Shown piece after piece: positions 10,355 to 22,000 of a stretch of 64,000 nt of DNA. The position numbers were made by a program, and so were the translations under genes. A model generated the notes under the pieces. That model was given only the letters and a program-made list of their open reading frames with translations, did no database searches and was not told where the DNA came from. The first letter of the stretch is position 1. Each line of letters starts with the position of its first letter. Source of the stretch: Hippophae tibetana (taxonomy: Eukaryota; Streptophyta; Magnoliopsida; Rosales; Elaeagnaceae); contig CM072802.1 of assembly GCA_037013495.1 (NCBI GenBank), forward strand, positions 49,961,275-50,025,274, read 5' to 3'.

Positions 10355-11280
10355 TGATGTGACAGGTGCCAAAGAATAGGTAACATTTCCAAGAAACATG
10401 AGATGCCTCTAAACAACATTCTTGAGGTAGAAATATTTGATGTTTGGGGTATTGATTTCATGGGACCTTTTATCTCTTCCTACAACAACCTCTTCATTCT
10501 TGTTGTTGTGGATTATGTTTCTAAGTGGGTAGGAGCAGTTGCCTTGCCTACCAATGACTCCAAGGTAGTGTTGAATTTATTAAAGAAAAACATTTTTACT
10601 CATTTTGGCACCCCAAGGGCAATCATCAGCAATGGAGGAACTCATTTCTGTAACAAATATTTTTAATCCCTCCTTGCCAAATATGGGGTCACTCACAATA
10701 TTGCAACTGCTTACCATCCTCACATAAGTAGGCAAGTTGAGATATCAAATAAAGAGGTGAAGAGGATTCTTGAGAAGACAGTAAATCCTTCTAGGAAGGA
10801 TTAGTTTAAGAGGTTAGAGAATGCATTTTGAGCATACTGGATAGCATACAAGACACCTATTGGGATGTCTCCATATCGGTTACTTTTTGGGAAAGCTTTT
10901 CATCTCCCAGTTGAATTAGAGCACCATGTGTATTAGGCAATCAAGAATTTGAATTTTGACTTGAGAGTAGCAGGCGAAAAGCTTCTTCTACAACTCAATG
11001 AGATGGATGAGATTCGTCTACAAGCATATGAAAATGCTAAGATTTATAAGGAGTAGACAAAGAGATGGCATGACAACAAGATCTTGCATTGACATTTTGA
11101 ACTAGGATAGAAAGTATTGCTCTTCAATTCTTGTTTGAAGTTCTTCTCAGGAAAACTTAAATCTAAGTGATCAAGGCCTTTCATTATTACTAAAGTGCAC
11201 CCATATGGAGCTTTTGAGATTAAGGGTGAAGAAATCCAAAGTACTTTCCAAATGAACGGGCAAAGACTCAAACATTATTG
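10355..11280 (+). pseudogene. Athila-like integrase catalytic core and C-terminus
   Basis: Readable in one frame as [18 protein letters not shown] (first catalytic D), ISNGGTHF, where the second catalytic D of the family SDGG motif is replaced by N, and the [13 protein letters not shown] block with the catalytic glutamate. It continues to NGQRLKHY. At least seven in-frame TAG or TGA stops interrupt it, several at positions that are tryptophan in relatives (TGG to TAG/TGA). This fits G-to-A change from cytosine deamination. Not functional. Confidence 0.85.
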
Positions 11281-12687
11281 AGGAGGTGACATTGATTGTC
11301 AAAAGTCCACCATTTTGTTATCTGACCCGACCTAAAGCAAAGAAAGAGGAAATCCAGTTGATGACTTTAAATCAAGCGCTTCTTGGGAGGCAACCCATGT
11401 GTTTTAGTTTTTATTTATTTTACTTAGTTGAACACATATTAGTTTGAATATTTCTCTATTTCTCTATTTTGTTTGATAGGTGCAAATTGGAGGAAGTAAA
11501 GTTATTGGGGGATTTCAATCTCATAAGCCAACTCACCAACCAGGAAGTTTCTTTTAACCCATCTCCTTTGTTATTTAATTTTAACACATTAAGGACAATG
11601 TCCATATTAAGTTTGGGGGTGGAGAGATTAAACTTATTTGAAATATTTGCTTGATATTGTTGCTTGTGTAGCTTTGTTTGTTTGGTTGATCGAAACATGA
11701 GAATATATTGTGCTTTTCATGGTGATTTATTTTTTATTTCTTCGGTTGAAGAAATGCATAGCTCTTTGAAAAATTTGAATATTGTCTAAGTGTGTGTGCA
11801 AATTTTTGAGTAAGTTTCATTTTTACAAGAATGTCTATTTATGAGCACTAGTCTTGATCCTTGAGTTTTTATGTTAATATAGAGAAGGTTTATGTGAATA
11901 TGCAATTCTATTGATGTTCATTGGTGTCACAGTTCTTAGAATTTGTTTGATCTCGAGATGAAATCCTGGACAATACTTAGCTAAGGAAATGATTTAGGCC
12001 ATCTTTGGATCGTTTGAGCCTTTCTATAACTTTACATAATTTATCTACAGTATACCCCTTTTGAGCTTTTATGTTTACTTTTATTTGTCTCCTACAAAAA
12101 AAAACATATATATATATATATCAACATTTGATATATATCAATATTCCTTATCCCGGTCATTGTTAAGAATCTTTAAAAAAGAAGAAGAAGAAAATAAATA
12201 AATAAATAAATATTGTGGAGATGTTAGAAGGTATCTTGTTTCGATCGTAAAATGATGTGTTTAGGAATTTGAACCAAATATTATCTTTGATCCTACCTAT
12301 ACCTAAGCCATACATTACAAGTTTAATAAGTCCTATTGATTTTTGGTTTTGTGTTTGTCTACATTAGTGGAGAGAGAAGTGAAAAACGAACTTATGAGAT
12401 TTGTGATTTCAATAAAAATTAATTGCTTTCATATTTGCAAAAACTCATCCGGATTTCCTGTGATGAATTATGAAAAGACTTCACACACACAAGAAAAATC
12501 AATGTGAAAATGTAACACACTTTTGAATTTCTTTCGATGCTTAGATAAAATTCTTGTATTTCTTTAAGTTATATTATTTAGATGACCAATGAGAAATGTT
12601 TTGATAATCACTTTTTTGAGTGCATATATCCTAGTTTTATTTCTTTCCTTTTGCTCAAGGACTAGCAAAATCTTAAGTGTGGGGGTG
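11281..12687 (+). other. Post-pol region and polypurine tract of Athila-like element
   Basis: Non-coding 1.4 kb. It holds three family landmarks: the junction aagcgcttcttgggaggcaa near 11375; an internal PPT-like block at 11590-11622 (attaaggacaatgt followed by aagtttgggggtgg); and the true polypurine tract at 12675-12687 (aagtgtgggggtg) abutting the 3' LTR. The envelope-like ORF found here in full Athila elements is absent. Confidence 0.7.
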
Positions 12688-14519
12688 TGATAACTCTATG
12701 TTTTAGAGTTATTTTGTCCAATTTATTAATTATAATTGTTATGTTCTTAATGTTTTTAGTTAATTTTAAGTTCTTAAATTATTATTTACTGTTAGTTTTT
12801 TTAGAAATATATTTTTAAAGAAAATTAAAGAATTTAAATTAAAAAAAATACTTAATTGAAAATAACAAAAGTTTAAAATTTAATATGAATTAAAAGATGA
12901 CTTATTTGCAAATAACAAAAGTTGGAAATGTAATTTGAATTAAATTAGAGGGCTTAAAAGCAATTAACAAAACTTTTGTTTTTCTACGCAGAGAAGGAAT
13001 ACCACGTGCGTCATTGTCAACACGCCTCACGCACCGTCAGATCAGAAAATCAATTGTGAGGATCAGACGAGTGAGATGCAAGTGCTACACGGGCGATTAG
13101 ACACATTTCTAGTTACGAGAGACTATTCGGTATGTAGAGTGGGGCCTACCTGTTAGCACATTTCGGTATGTAGAGTGGGGCCTACCTATTAGCACAGTCT
13201 AGCGCGTAGAGTGGGGCCCACTTATCTACGCAGATGATTTCTCTCAAACGCGTCTCCTTCACCTACCATCAGATCAAACAACGAATGGCTCAGATTGTGC
13301 GTGCATCCCACGCTCCACGCGAGTGGAGGCCAACTATTGCACACAGACCAATGTGCATATTTCTCGTGCGATGCGGTCCATCTAATCTGTGTGCGCTCTC
13401 TCATCCCACCCAATACGAATCTGCCACGTGTCTTGTTTTTTCTAGCGAGTCAAATGTCGCCACGTGTCATGCGTATTGTAAAATAAAAATGCATAATATT
13501 TCTCTCACCAATTGCACTTTTCACGCTTTGTCTCCCACTACACGCATGTTTTGAACAATTTTGGGGGATGTATATTTTGGAGACTGTGGACGGAAGAAAG
13601 GGGATAGTTTTTAGTTTTTAGTTTTGTGGTTGTAGTTTTTTCTCTACGTGTTTAAAAAGATAGAGAGAACACGCAGAAGCTATATTTTTTACTTGAGTTG
13701 TTATTTTGTTAGGGAAGAATACAAAGAAAGGAGACAGCAAAGAAGAAGAAAAGGGAAGGAATTTTATTTTTCATTGAGAAATCGTGAAAGAGTTTCTTCT
13801 AATCTTTTTCTTTTAATTTTATTTCTCTGAAATGTATAAATATTTTCGTATTGTAATATCTATTTTTGTTATGAACTAATTTATTTGTTCTAGGGTTGCA
13901 GTGTAGCTTAAATTATGAAGCTTGAATTAATTATTTTTGAATGATGTATGAGATGTTTTTAAGTTATTTATTTTATCTGTGCTTAATGCTTTTGATCGTT
14001 GGAAGATTAATTAATTGATCTATGATACTTAAATAAACTTAGAAAAGGCATTTTTGTGTGTTGCTCATGGATAAAATAACACATATATATAAGGGATATG
14101 AATATACCTTTACTGTACGTGTAGCTATATGAGAACTTTGAACTTAATGAATCTTGGTGAATTTAATTCTCATAGAAATATAGTGGATTATTTTAGCGAG
14201 ATGTGTCTATTTGTTAACGGAAGAGACATATGGATAAATTAGGAGTTATTGGTTGACAAATTAAATGCGAGAAAATAATATGATTCAAGTGAATTAATTT
14301 GGTGAAACTACAATCCTAGAATTTTCTTATAAACTGTTATAAAAAATTAGTTAGTTAAACTACATCTAACTATCGATTATTTGGATAAAATTAGGTTGAA
14401 ACCATTTTAGTACTTAACGAATATTAGTAACAAATCTTCGTAGAAACGATATCTTACTTATCATTTATTACTTGTGACCGTGTATACTTGCACGTTCATG
14501 ATCTTTTAAAGAGACAATA
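12688..14519 (+). repeat. 3' LTR of Athila-like element (full length)
   Basis: Starts TGATAACTC after the polypurine tract and ends GACAATA (CA changed to TA), followed by the target duplication ATATG at 14520-14524. It is 1832 bp and preserves the segment lost from the 5' copy. It includes a 36-bp tandem repeat at 13128-13200. Short ORFs inside it show no domain and are taken as chance. Confidence 0.88.
13128..13200. repeat. 36-bp tandem repeat in 3' LTR
   Basis: Two near-identical copies of a unit with gtatgtagagtggggcctac, at 13128-13163 and 13164-13200, plus a diverged third copy to about 13235. The shortened 5' LTR keeps two diverged copies of the core. Confidence 0.75.
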
Positions 14520-14524
14520 ATATG

Positions 14525-15484
14525 CCTTATTTATCATAAGGTTTTTAGTCTTTATTTTTTAGGAATGATTAGGCCCAATCGCGTAGATATGATGACTAAG
14601 ATGATAACATAAATCAAGTTCAAACATTGTCTGAACTTGATTAATATCCTGCAAATTTGAATTGGCACTGGTGTTGCTGATCTAATGATTGAAGAAATCA
14701 TTTTAGAATCACTAAGTCATTAAGGTGGAGATTTGTTGTATAGCTCCTTAGTGAACAAATTAGAAAAGTCTCACATTAGTTAGGAATGAAGATGGGTGTT
14801 GTATTTTGGGCTATAAATAAAGTCCTCTTCCACTATTTGTAAACATTTTAAAATTTGTAAATTTTTTTCTATTTTGTAAAAGTAATTAATTAGCTCAATT
14901 TTGTCAAATTAGTTGTAATTTTGGAGTTCATCTACTTGGAGATAGTGAAAGTATTCAACAACTCTCGAGAACCTAAATAACATTTATATCGAGCCTCGTT
15001 AAATTTTTGATTATTTATTTTTTTATTTTAATATTTTTGTTTTAGTTTATTTTAGTATTATATTTCAAATACTATTATTTTGTCGAATTAATTTAAAAAA
15101 AATTCATTTAAATCATAAGTAAATAATAATTATTTATAATAAGAAAAATAGAGTCTATTTTTCTGTAAGAAAAGCTAATTGATTTTGGGGGAAGTAAATT
15201 ATTCATGATTTGAGTTTATTCAACATCGCTCCATCAAAATTAATTAACTTCAATCGAAACAAAATGTGTAATCATTAACTTATATACTATTCACGTTGTT
15301 TTTTTACAGGTAAAAACCAAGCTTTGATATCTCTCCACTTGAGATAGATTAATAATAAATTTTCTGAATATAGAGACAAATAATTTATTTAACATAATAA
15401 TAAATAGAGTTTGGATCCTAGCCTCTATTGGCTTTACTGATTCTCAATTTTTAAAAATACTCTAATGATCTACATCATAACAAC

Positions 15485-15519
<35 letters not shown>

Positions 15520-15620
15520 ACATCATATATATATATATATATATATTTTGGTCAAGTAAAACACAAAACATCTTATTCTAGCAAATAGTATATAACATAA
15601 GTGGAAACAATGGGACAGCC
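14525..15620. other. Spacer with possible copia LTR remnant and TA repeats
   Basis: No gene. At 14721-14734 a purine-rich stretch (aaggtggagattt) is followed by TGTTGTATAGC and, 80-90 bp on, a TATA-like ctataaataaag (near 14810). This arrangement is typical of the end of a Ty1/copia element and its LTR, but no second LTR or closing CA was found. (TA)n runs lie at 15487-15516 and 15526-15546. TTTATT at 15384-15389 could be the polyadenylation signal (minus strand) of the resistance gene, about 230 bp past its stop. Confidence 0.45.
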
Positions 15621-16082
15621 TCATCGGTCCAACCAAAAGCATTGCTGCGAGAGCAGTCCTCCATATGTATCCCTACGGTAACAAATTGGCCTTTTTGTAT
15701 CAAAGTCTTTGATACGAGCCTTAAGACTAGTTGGCACTTTCTTTTTGTGATTGTCACTCACGATGATCCCTTTTAAATACTTTAATTGCACCAAATCTTC
15801 AGGCAAATTTCTGATGAGCATGTGCGGACATCCTATGAGATTTACAAATTGTAGAGATCTCAAGGACTTTAATTTCTGGGTGGGAAATTTGTAAAGGCTC
15901 TCACAATTTTCCAAGTCTAATAGAGTAAGCTCCTGAAGATGTGAGATAGATATACCAATCTCAAATAATTTCACACAACCCTTTAGAAACAACTTCCTCA
16001 CATTTGGAACCACTTCAAAGTGTCTCATCCTTTTAAGTTCCCCACAGTCGCACAAATTTATGATTCTCAAATTATTCAAAGG
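15621..16082 (-). CDS. TNL exon 4: C-terminal LRRs
   Basis: Acceptor AATAG at 16083. Encodes residues 648-800 and the stop. Repeats such as LRIINLCDCGELKRM, VRKLFLKGCVKLFEIGISISHL, LTLLDLENCESLYKFP and LQFVNLIGCPHM are TNL-type LRRs (NLxxCxxL pattern). The post-LRR domain found at the end of many TNLs is not seen. The reading ends in unrelated-looking text before TGA or TAA, so the C-terminus could be truncated. Confidence 0.82.
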   Translation of the reverse strand, partial: PLNNLRIINLCDCGELKRMRHFEVVPNVRKLFLKGCVKLFEIGISISHLQELTLLDLENCESLYKFPTQKLKSLRSLQFVNLIGCPHMLIRNLPEDLVQLKYLKGIIVSDNHKKKVPTSLKARIKDFDTKRPICYRRDTYGGLLSQQCFWLDR

Positions 16083-19000
16083 CTATTTTCATACATATAT
16101 ATATATATATATGTGGAAAGGAAAAAGAGAAAAAATATATATATATCAATAGTATTATTTTAATTTGACTAATTCAGTAAAATTATCTTAATTTTCACAT
16201 CCAACAAATTAATTTGACTAATAGTTAATTACCTTTGTTCCACGGTCCCATAGTCGTTGGACCTTACTGCTGGGCAAGTGAAGTTCAACGAGTGAATCTG
16301 GTTGGAAATTTGATGGCAAACTTAGGAAAGGATATCTATACCAGTCAATATATATAAGCTCATTTGAAAGAGATTTAATATTATTAAGATTATTATTATT
16401 ATTATTATTATTTGCTGAGATGTCTGGAAAGTCAATGAAGAGCAATCTCATTTGCTTCATCCTTGAAATAGCATCACAAATTTTCATTAAATTTGACTCT
16501 TCAGTAAATGTGTATACCATTGCTTCAACAACACTCATCTTCCCCTAATAATCAACATCACATCCACTAAATTATGTTAATTTAAAAGCAAATATATAGA
16601 ACAAGTTCGCTTGTAATTTATATTAAGAGTACTTGTTAATCAATTAATTACCTGATATTTAAAATTCTTTAAAACAAATTCCATATCCTCGTGAGACCAC
16701 AACCAAGTTCGTGTTCCAGACCTCTTAAGAGCATATTTTTCTCTAACAATGTCCCTTCCCATATCTCTTAATAAATCATGCATCAAAATGCGCTTTTTCG
16801 AATATCCTGCTGATTCAATGCTTAAGAGTGACTTTTCAATAAGAACTGCAATCCCAATTTCTGGATAAACACCCAAACCACGTTGTAATGCTCTTTTAAC
16901 AACATCCTTATATTCTTCATTGAAAAAACATGCAATATACAAGAAAAGTTCCTTATCGGTTTCCTTAAGACCATCATAACTTATTTTAAGTACATCAACT
17001 ATTTCCTTTTTTGGTCTCATTTTTAATCTATTCAATGCACTTTTCCACTGTTCTACATTTTTTCCATATAAAAACGAACCCAATACTCTAAGAACCAAAG
17101 GAAGACCTCCTGCATATGCCACCAATTTTTGAGATAACCTCTTGTAATCTCTTAAAGGTTGAACTTTCTTAAAGGCATGCCAAGAAAAATGCTTAAGAGC
17201 CATTTCATTATCAAATAACTCAACCTTATAAATTGAATTCACTCCATGTCTTATCAATAAACTTTCATCTCTAGTTGTTATAATGATTCTACTTCCTGAT
17301 CCAACATAACCAATTTTACCAGCTAAGTTCTTTATTTGATCAAGTTCATCTACATCGTCTATTACTACTACTACTCTTTTGCCAGATAACCTTGCTTTTA
17401 AAATGTCTGTTTCATCATAAACATCTTCTATTAATGATTCATCTTCCTTTAAGAGATCACGAAGAAGTTGTTGTTGTAGAGCTGTCATACCACGTTCACC
17501 ATATGTCTTACAAACTTGTCCTACTTTTGAAAGGAAGGAGCTTCCCTCAAATTGGGAACATCTCCATTTGTAATAAATTTGTGCAAGAGTTGTCTTTCCA
17601 ATTCCACCAAGCCCACATATTCCTATTATACGCACACCTCCTCCCATTCCAATTCCAACCATTGAGTTTAATGCTTCAAGACGTGATTCAATTCCAAATA
17701 TGTCTTTTGGAATCTTAAACGGCACAACAATCACCTTTCTTGATATGTGTGCCACAAAATTTTGTATGAAACTTCCTTCATTCCTTTTAAATAATAAAAT
17801 TAATTATATATCAAAATTAAGCTACTACATATATAATATAGTATTGCTTACTCTAAAAGGATCAATCTCCTTGATTTATATTTATTTTGAAAATGATTAT
17901 TTTATTATTAGTAATTATTAGGCTGAATATATCTCCCAATATAAAGAATAGATAGCAGAACAATTACTTAAGTAAATATTTCATGTATGATGTGCAATAA
18001 TGTTGTTGATTAGATGAAAAAATAATATATAATTATGCATTTTGAAAATATAGGTAATGTATCAACATGCAACACGTAGGATTTATAAATTACATTAAAA
18101 ACCAAGTAAATAAAATTTCAAATGTAAAACATGATAACTAAATTGTGTTGATCATCGTGAATTGTGCAATTAACTAACTAATTGAGCACTATATTATATT
18201 ATTGTTTGTGATAAACAAATCGTTGGGAATTATCAACATAGAATAAAGATAAGTATTATTTTAAGTTACATTGTCTATATTATTATTATCATCATCCTAC
18301 GTGATATATATATTTAATTTAATTTAAAATATTTAAAATTATCATTTAAATTACGAGATAGGTTATTTAATATTTATCTTGATTATCATTTAATCCAAAG
18401 TATCATTGTAATTGAATATTATACTATTATTATTGAATCAAATATCAACTTTTTCTCATATATCTCTATTTCTCCCCCTCCCCCCTTCTATTTGTCTAAA
18501 AAAAAATAAAGATTACTATTTTTCTTTTATTAAATTACTAAGTATGTATAAATTATAGATACCAAATTTTGTTTGAGCAGTTTTATCCTTTTTATTTCTC
18601 TATTTTTATTTTGGTTTGATTTTATAACATAAAATTCTTCGTAAATAAAATTTCATTTTAATCCCTTAATTTGATACACATATGTTTTATCAATAATGTA
18701 AAAAATATATATCTTTTGCATATTTAAAATTAAGATGTTAAAAATAAAACCAATTAAATTATTGAGTAATATAAGAATGTTTTATAAATATATGTCTTTT
18801 GCATATTTAAAATTAAGATGTTAAAAATAAAACCAATTAAATTATTGAGTAATATAAGAATGAGAGGGTTTTTATTTTTGTTATCCTAGTCATTTATAAT
18901 CAAAAACTGAAAAAGTGTTGAAAATAAAACTTATTTTAATATCTGTTCAAAAATATTATCTATAACCCCAAACTTTTCTTTGAAGTATGTAACATAATTT

Positions 19001-22000
19001 GTCATTATTCTAGTGTCTATTGGTTGCCATGGTTGCTGAAGCTAAGAATTCTTTTATACTTTTGAATACATATATATAAAAAAGTATATATATAATGTAA
19101 AATATGTTTTTTTTTGCATATTTAAAAATATGATATACAGTAAAAAATAAATATTTTCATAAGATGTGTTAATGCATATCTAGTAACAAATTAATATGTA
19201 ACTTTTAATATATATATCTACTAATGTATATCTAGTTATTTTAGACATATCTATATTTAGTTAATTTAGACATATCTAATTTAAGTATAACTCCTATATA
19301 AAGGCAACATGTATATTTCTTTAAACAAAGAATAGAATACAATCATTAAATATTTCTAACATAGTATCAGAGTCACTACTCTTATCTTTCTATTAATAGT
19401 CTTGTATTTTCTGGTGTTACTCCACCCTTATAGCTTCCGATGTCACAGAAGTCACTACAACCACTCACTGTTGAACCTTCGACGTCTTTCAGCCGTTGTC
19501 CTTAGGTTCTGGGCACACAGACTACTACAATCACCGTCGCCGCCATGCATCCTGTTCTGACAACCTTTTTGCAGATACCACTGTGATCAGATCGACCAGA
19601 TCTACACAACCATGGAAGTCAAGAAACCATCAGAGTCTGCACACTCCCTCACGCGTCGCTCAAAGGAACTACATGTCTTCCCCACACGCTGCCAACTGAT
19701 ACAAAATGCCGCAGTGAATCCAGCTCAGAAAACCTTTCTTCAAACACCACTGTGATCGGCTTGACCAGATCTACACAACCGTGGAAGTCTCGTAATCATC
19801 GGAGGTCACATACATTGCCAACATAAACAGCTCATTAGATTCACACGCCACACTCTATTTTCGGTGACATTATCAGTGACACATCCCTAGGGCTGACGTA
19901 ATCATCACCTTCTACAAATGTCATCGTTGACCATCGTGATGCTGTTGACCGTTGATCGTTTGACCGTTGGCTTTTGACACATAAGGTCTTATCTACCCAA
20001 TTTTTCACGTAGACCTCATGTTTGCAGTCTATTTTTGCATATTGTGTTTCTAAATGGATAAAAATAATGTTTTTTCTTCCTTGCCTCATCAATACTATAT
20101 TGGAGGGGACCAAGAATTACTTATCATGGTCTCAAGGTATACGCAATTTTCTTAAAGGTTGTATGCTCTGGCATTATTGTATTAGTGCAATTATAATTCC
20201 TGTCAAAGGAACAAGTGAAGAAGATGCTACCTTCCTTGGTCGCATGATTGAATGGGATAGTTACAACCACATGATCCTCACATGGATTTGGAATACTTTC
20301 ACTCCCTCCATCTCCAATCTGTTGGGCAGCTTTCATGATGCCAAATCAGCATTGGTTATGTTGGCCAAAAGGTACTCCACTACTCATTGATCCATGAAAT
20401 ATCAGTTAGTAGTTGAATTGCATCAACTTCGACAGGAACCTGGGCAATCCATCAATGACTACTATGATCAGCTTCGCTTCCCTTGGGACCAAATTGACCT
20501 TTGTGATCCAATTTGGGCATACTCAATGGATGCTTAGCAATATGCTACAGTTAGGGATGAATTTTGTCTCTATGAGTTCCTGATGTCACTTCACAAGGAC
20601 TTTGAGCCCATCCGAGGTCAGCTTCTTAATCGTAGTCCTCCTCCCTCTCTTGATACTGTTGTAAACAAGTTGGTTAAAGAAGAAGCTCAGCTTGCAACCC
20701 TTCAAGCCCAGAATAAGTTCAATGTTTTGGCTATTACTTCTTCTACTCCTATCATTGAGCAACCTCAACAATCAGGTGATTCCTTTGGCGCTAACAATCG
20801 TCGCAGGTAAAGCAACAAAATGTTTTGCAATTATTGCAAGCGTCATAGCCATACCATTGAGACTTGTTACCGTCGCAACAAATCTACTGTTGTTGTTGCT
20901 AATACTGAGGCTACTCCACTGATGCCTTCCAGTTCAGCAGAGTCTCAGTCTTCTGGATTCACTATTAACCTCTCATCCACTGAACTACAGAATATCATAA
21001 CTCAAGTTGTTCAAATGGTTGGTAATGCATCTCTTTCCATGACCTTTTCTACTCAACTCAGTCTCATCTAGTACTTCGTGCATTATTTGATGCTGATTGG
21101 TCAAGAGATCCCACTAATCGTAGGTCCACTACATGTTATTGCTTTCTCCTTGGTTCTTCTTTGATTTCTTGGCGAAGTAAGAAAAAAACTTTTGTGGCTC
21201 GCTCCAGTACTGAAGTAAAATATCATGCTCTTGCTAATACCACATCTAAGCTTCTTTTGCTACGATGGCTTCTTAAGGATTTGGGTGTGTCCACATCCTC
21301 TGTTACTCTCCTTTATTGTGACAATTAGAGTATCATTCATATTGCTCACAATGATGTCTTCCATGAACGGACTAAACACATCAAGATTGATTGTCACTTT
21401 ATTCACTCTCATCTTGTCCATGGTGCTCTCAAGCTTTTCCTCGTCTCCTCCAATGATCAACTTGTAGATATCTTCACTAAGGCATTTTCTAAAGGACACA
21501 CTCATAATTTGGTTGACAACCTCAAGTTGGTCTTATATCCACCTTGAGTTTGAAGGAGGATGTTAATGTATATCTAGTAATAGATTAATGTGTATCTGTT
21601 AATATATATATCTATTAATGTATATATCTTGTTACTTTAGACATATTTAGTTTATGTGCAACTCTTATATAAAAGCATCATGTATATTTCTTTAAAGACA
21701 GAATATAATACAATCATTAAGTATTTTTAAGAGGATGTAAAAGTGAAACATATGAATAATTATTTTATATAAAAATTAGAATGAATAAGTATTTTATATA
21801 AAAAAAATAGAGTGAATAATTTATCATTCAAAAGAGGAGTGGGATTGGTAACCATCTTGGTCCTAAAGATCCACTAATGTCCACCAGTCACTGGTATAGA
21901 CCCGCTGCTAAGCAGGTGATAATGCTATATATGCATATATATCATTCAAAAGGTGAAAATTGTTTTAGTGATTTTTATATGGAGCAATAAAATTAAACAA

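Larger units (their letters stand above)
4213..14519 (+). mobile_element. Athila-like Ty3 retrotransposon with nested solo LTR
   Basis: A 10.3-kb element with its parts in order: 5' LTR, tRNA-Asp-type primer site, gag, protease, RT, RNase H, integrase, polypurine tract, 3' LTR. Both flanks carry the target duplication ATATG. The gag core (NNFEIKP; DDPNSHIANFLEI; RLRLFPFSLRDKAKSWL), the RT motif FIDD and the post-integrase junction point to the Athila lineage. It cannot move by itself: gag has a large deletion, all genes carry stops or frameshifts, the integrase lacks a catalytic aspartate, and a 1994-bp solo LTR interrupts pol. No envelope-like ORF remains. Without the nested insertion it would be about 8.3 kb. 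Confidence 0.9.
19167..21732 (+). mobile_element. Deleted Ty1/copia element in TNL intron 1 (antisense to gene)
   Basis: 5' LTR 19167-19361 and 3' LTR 21561-21732 both open TGTTAATG; they end TCTAACA and TTTAAGA. The flanks AGATG (19162-19166) and GGATG (21733-21737) match at 4 of 5 bases, an aged target duplication. The primer site tagtatcagag at 19362 resembles the tRNA-Met type. Only gag and the end of RNase H remain; protease, integrase and RT are gone. A longer relative lies at 34991-39512. It inserted opposite to the host gene and lies fully within the intron. Confidence 0.88.

Noticed and set aside
13222..13830. ORFs of 60-106 codons
   Set aside because: They lie inside the 3' LTR of the Athila-like element and lack any domain.
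15487..15546. Long AT palindromes as possible origins or regulatory hairpins
   Set aside because: Simple (TA)n microsatellites; the same occurs at 24303-24348 and 50349-50380 without other signals.
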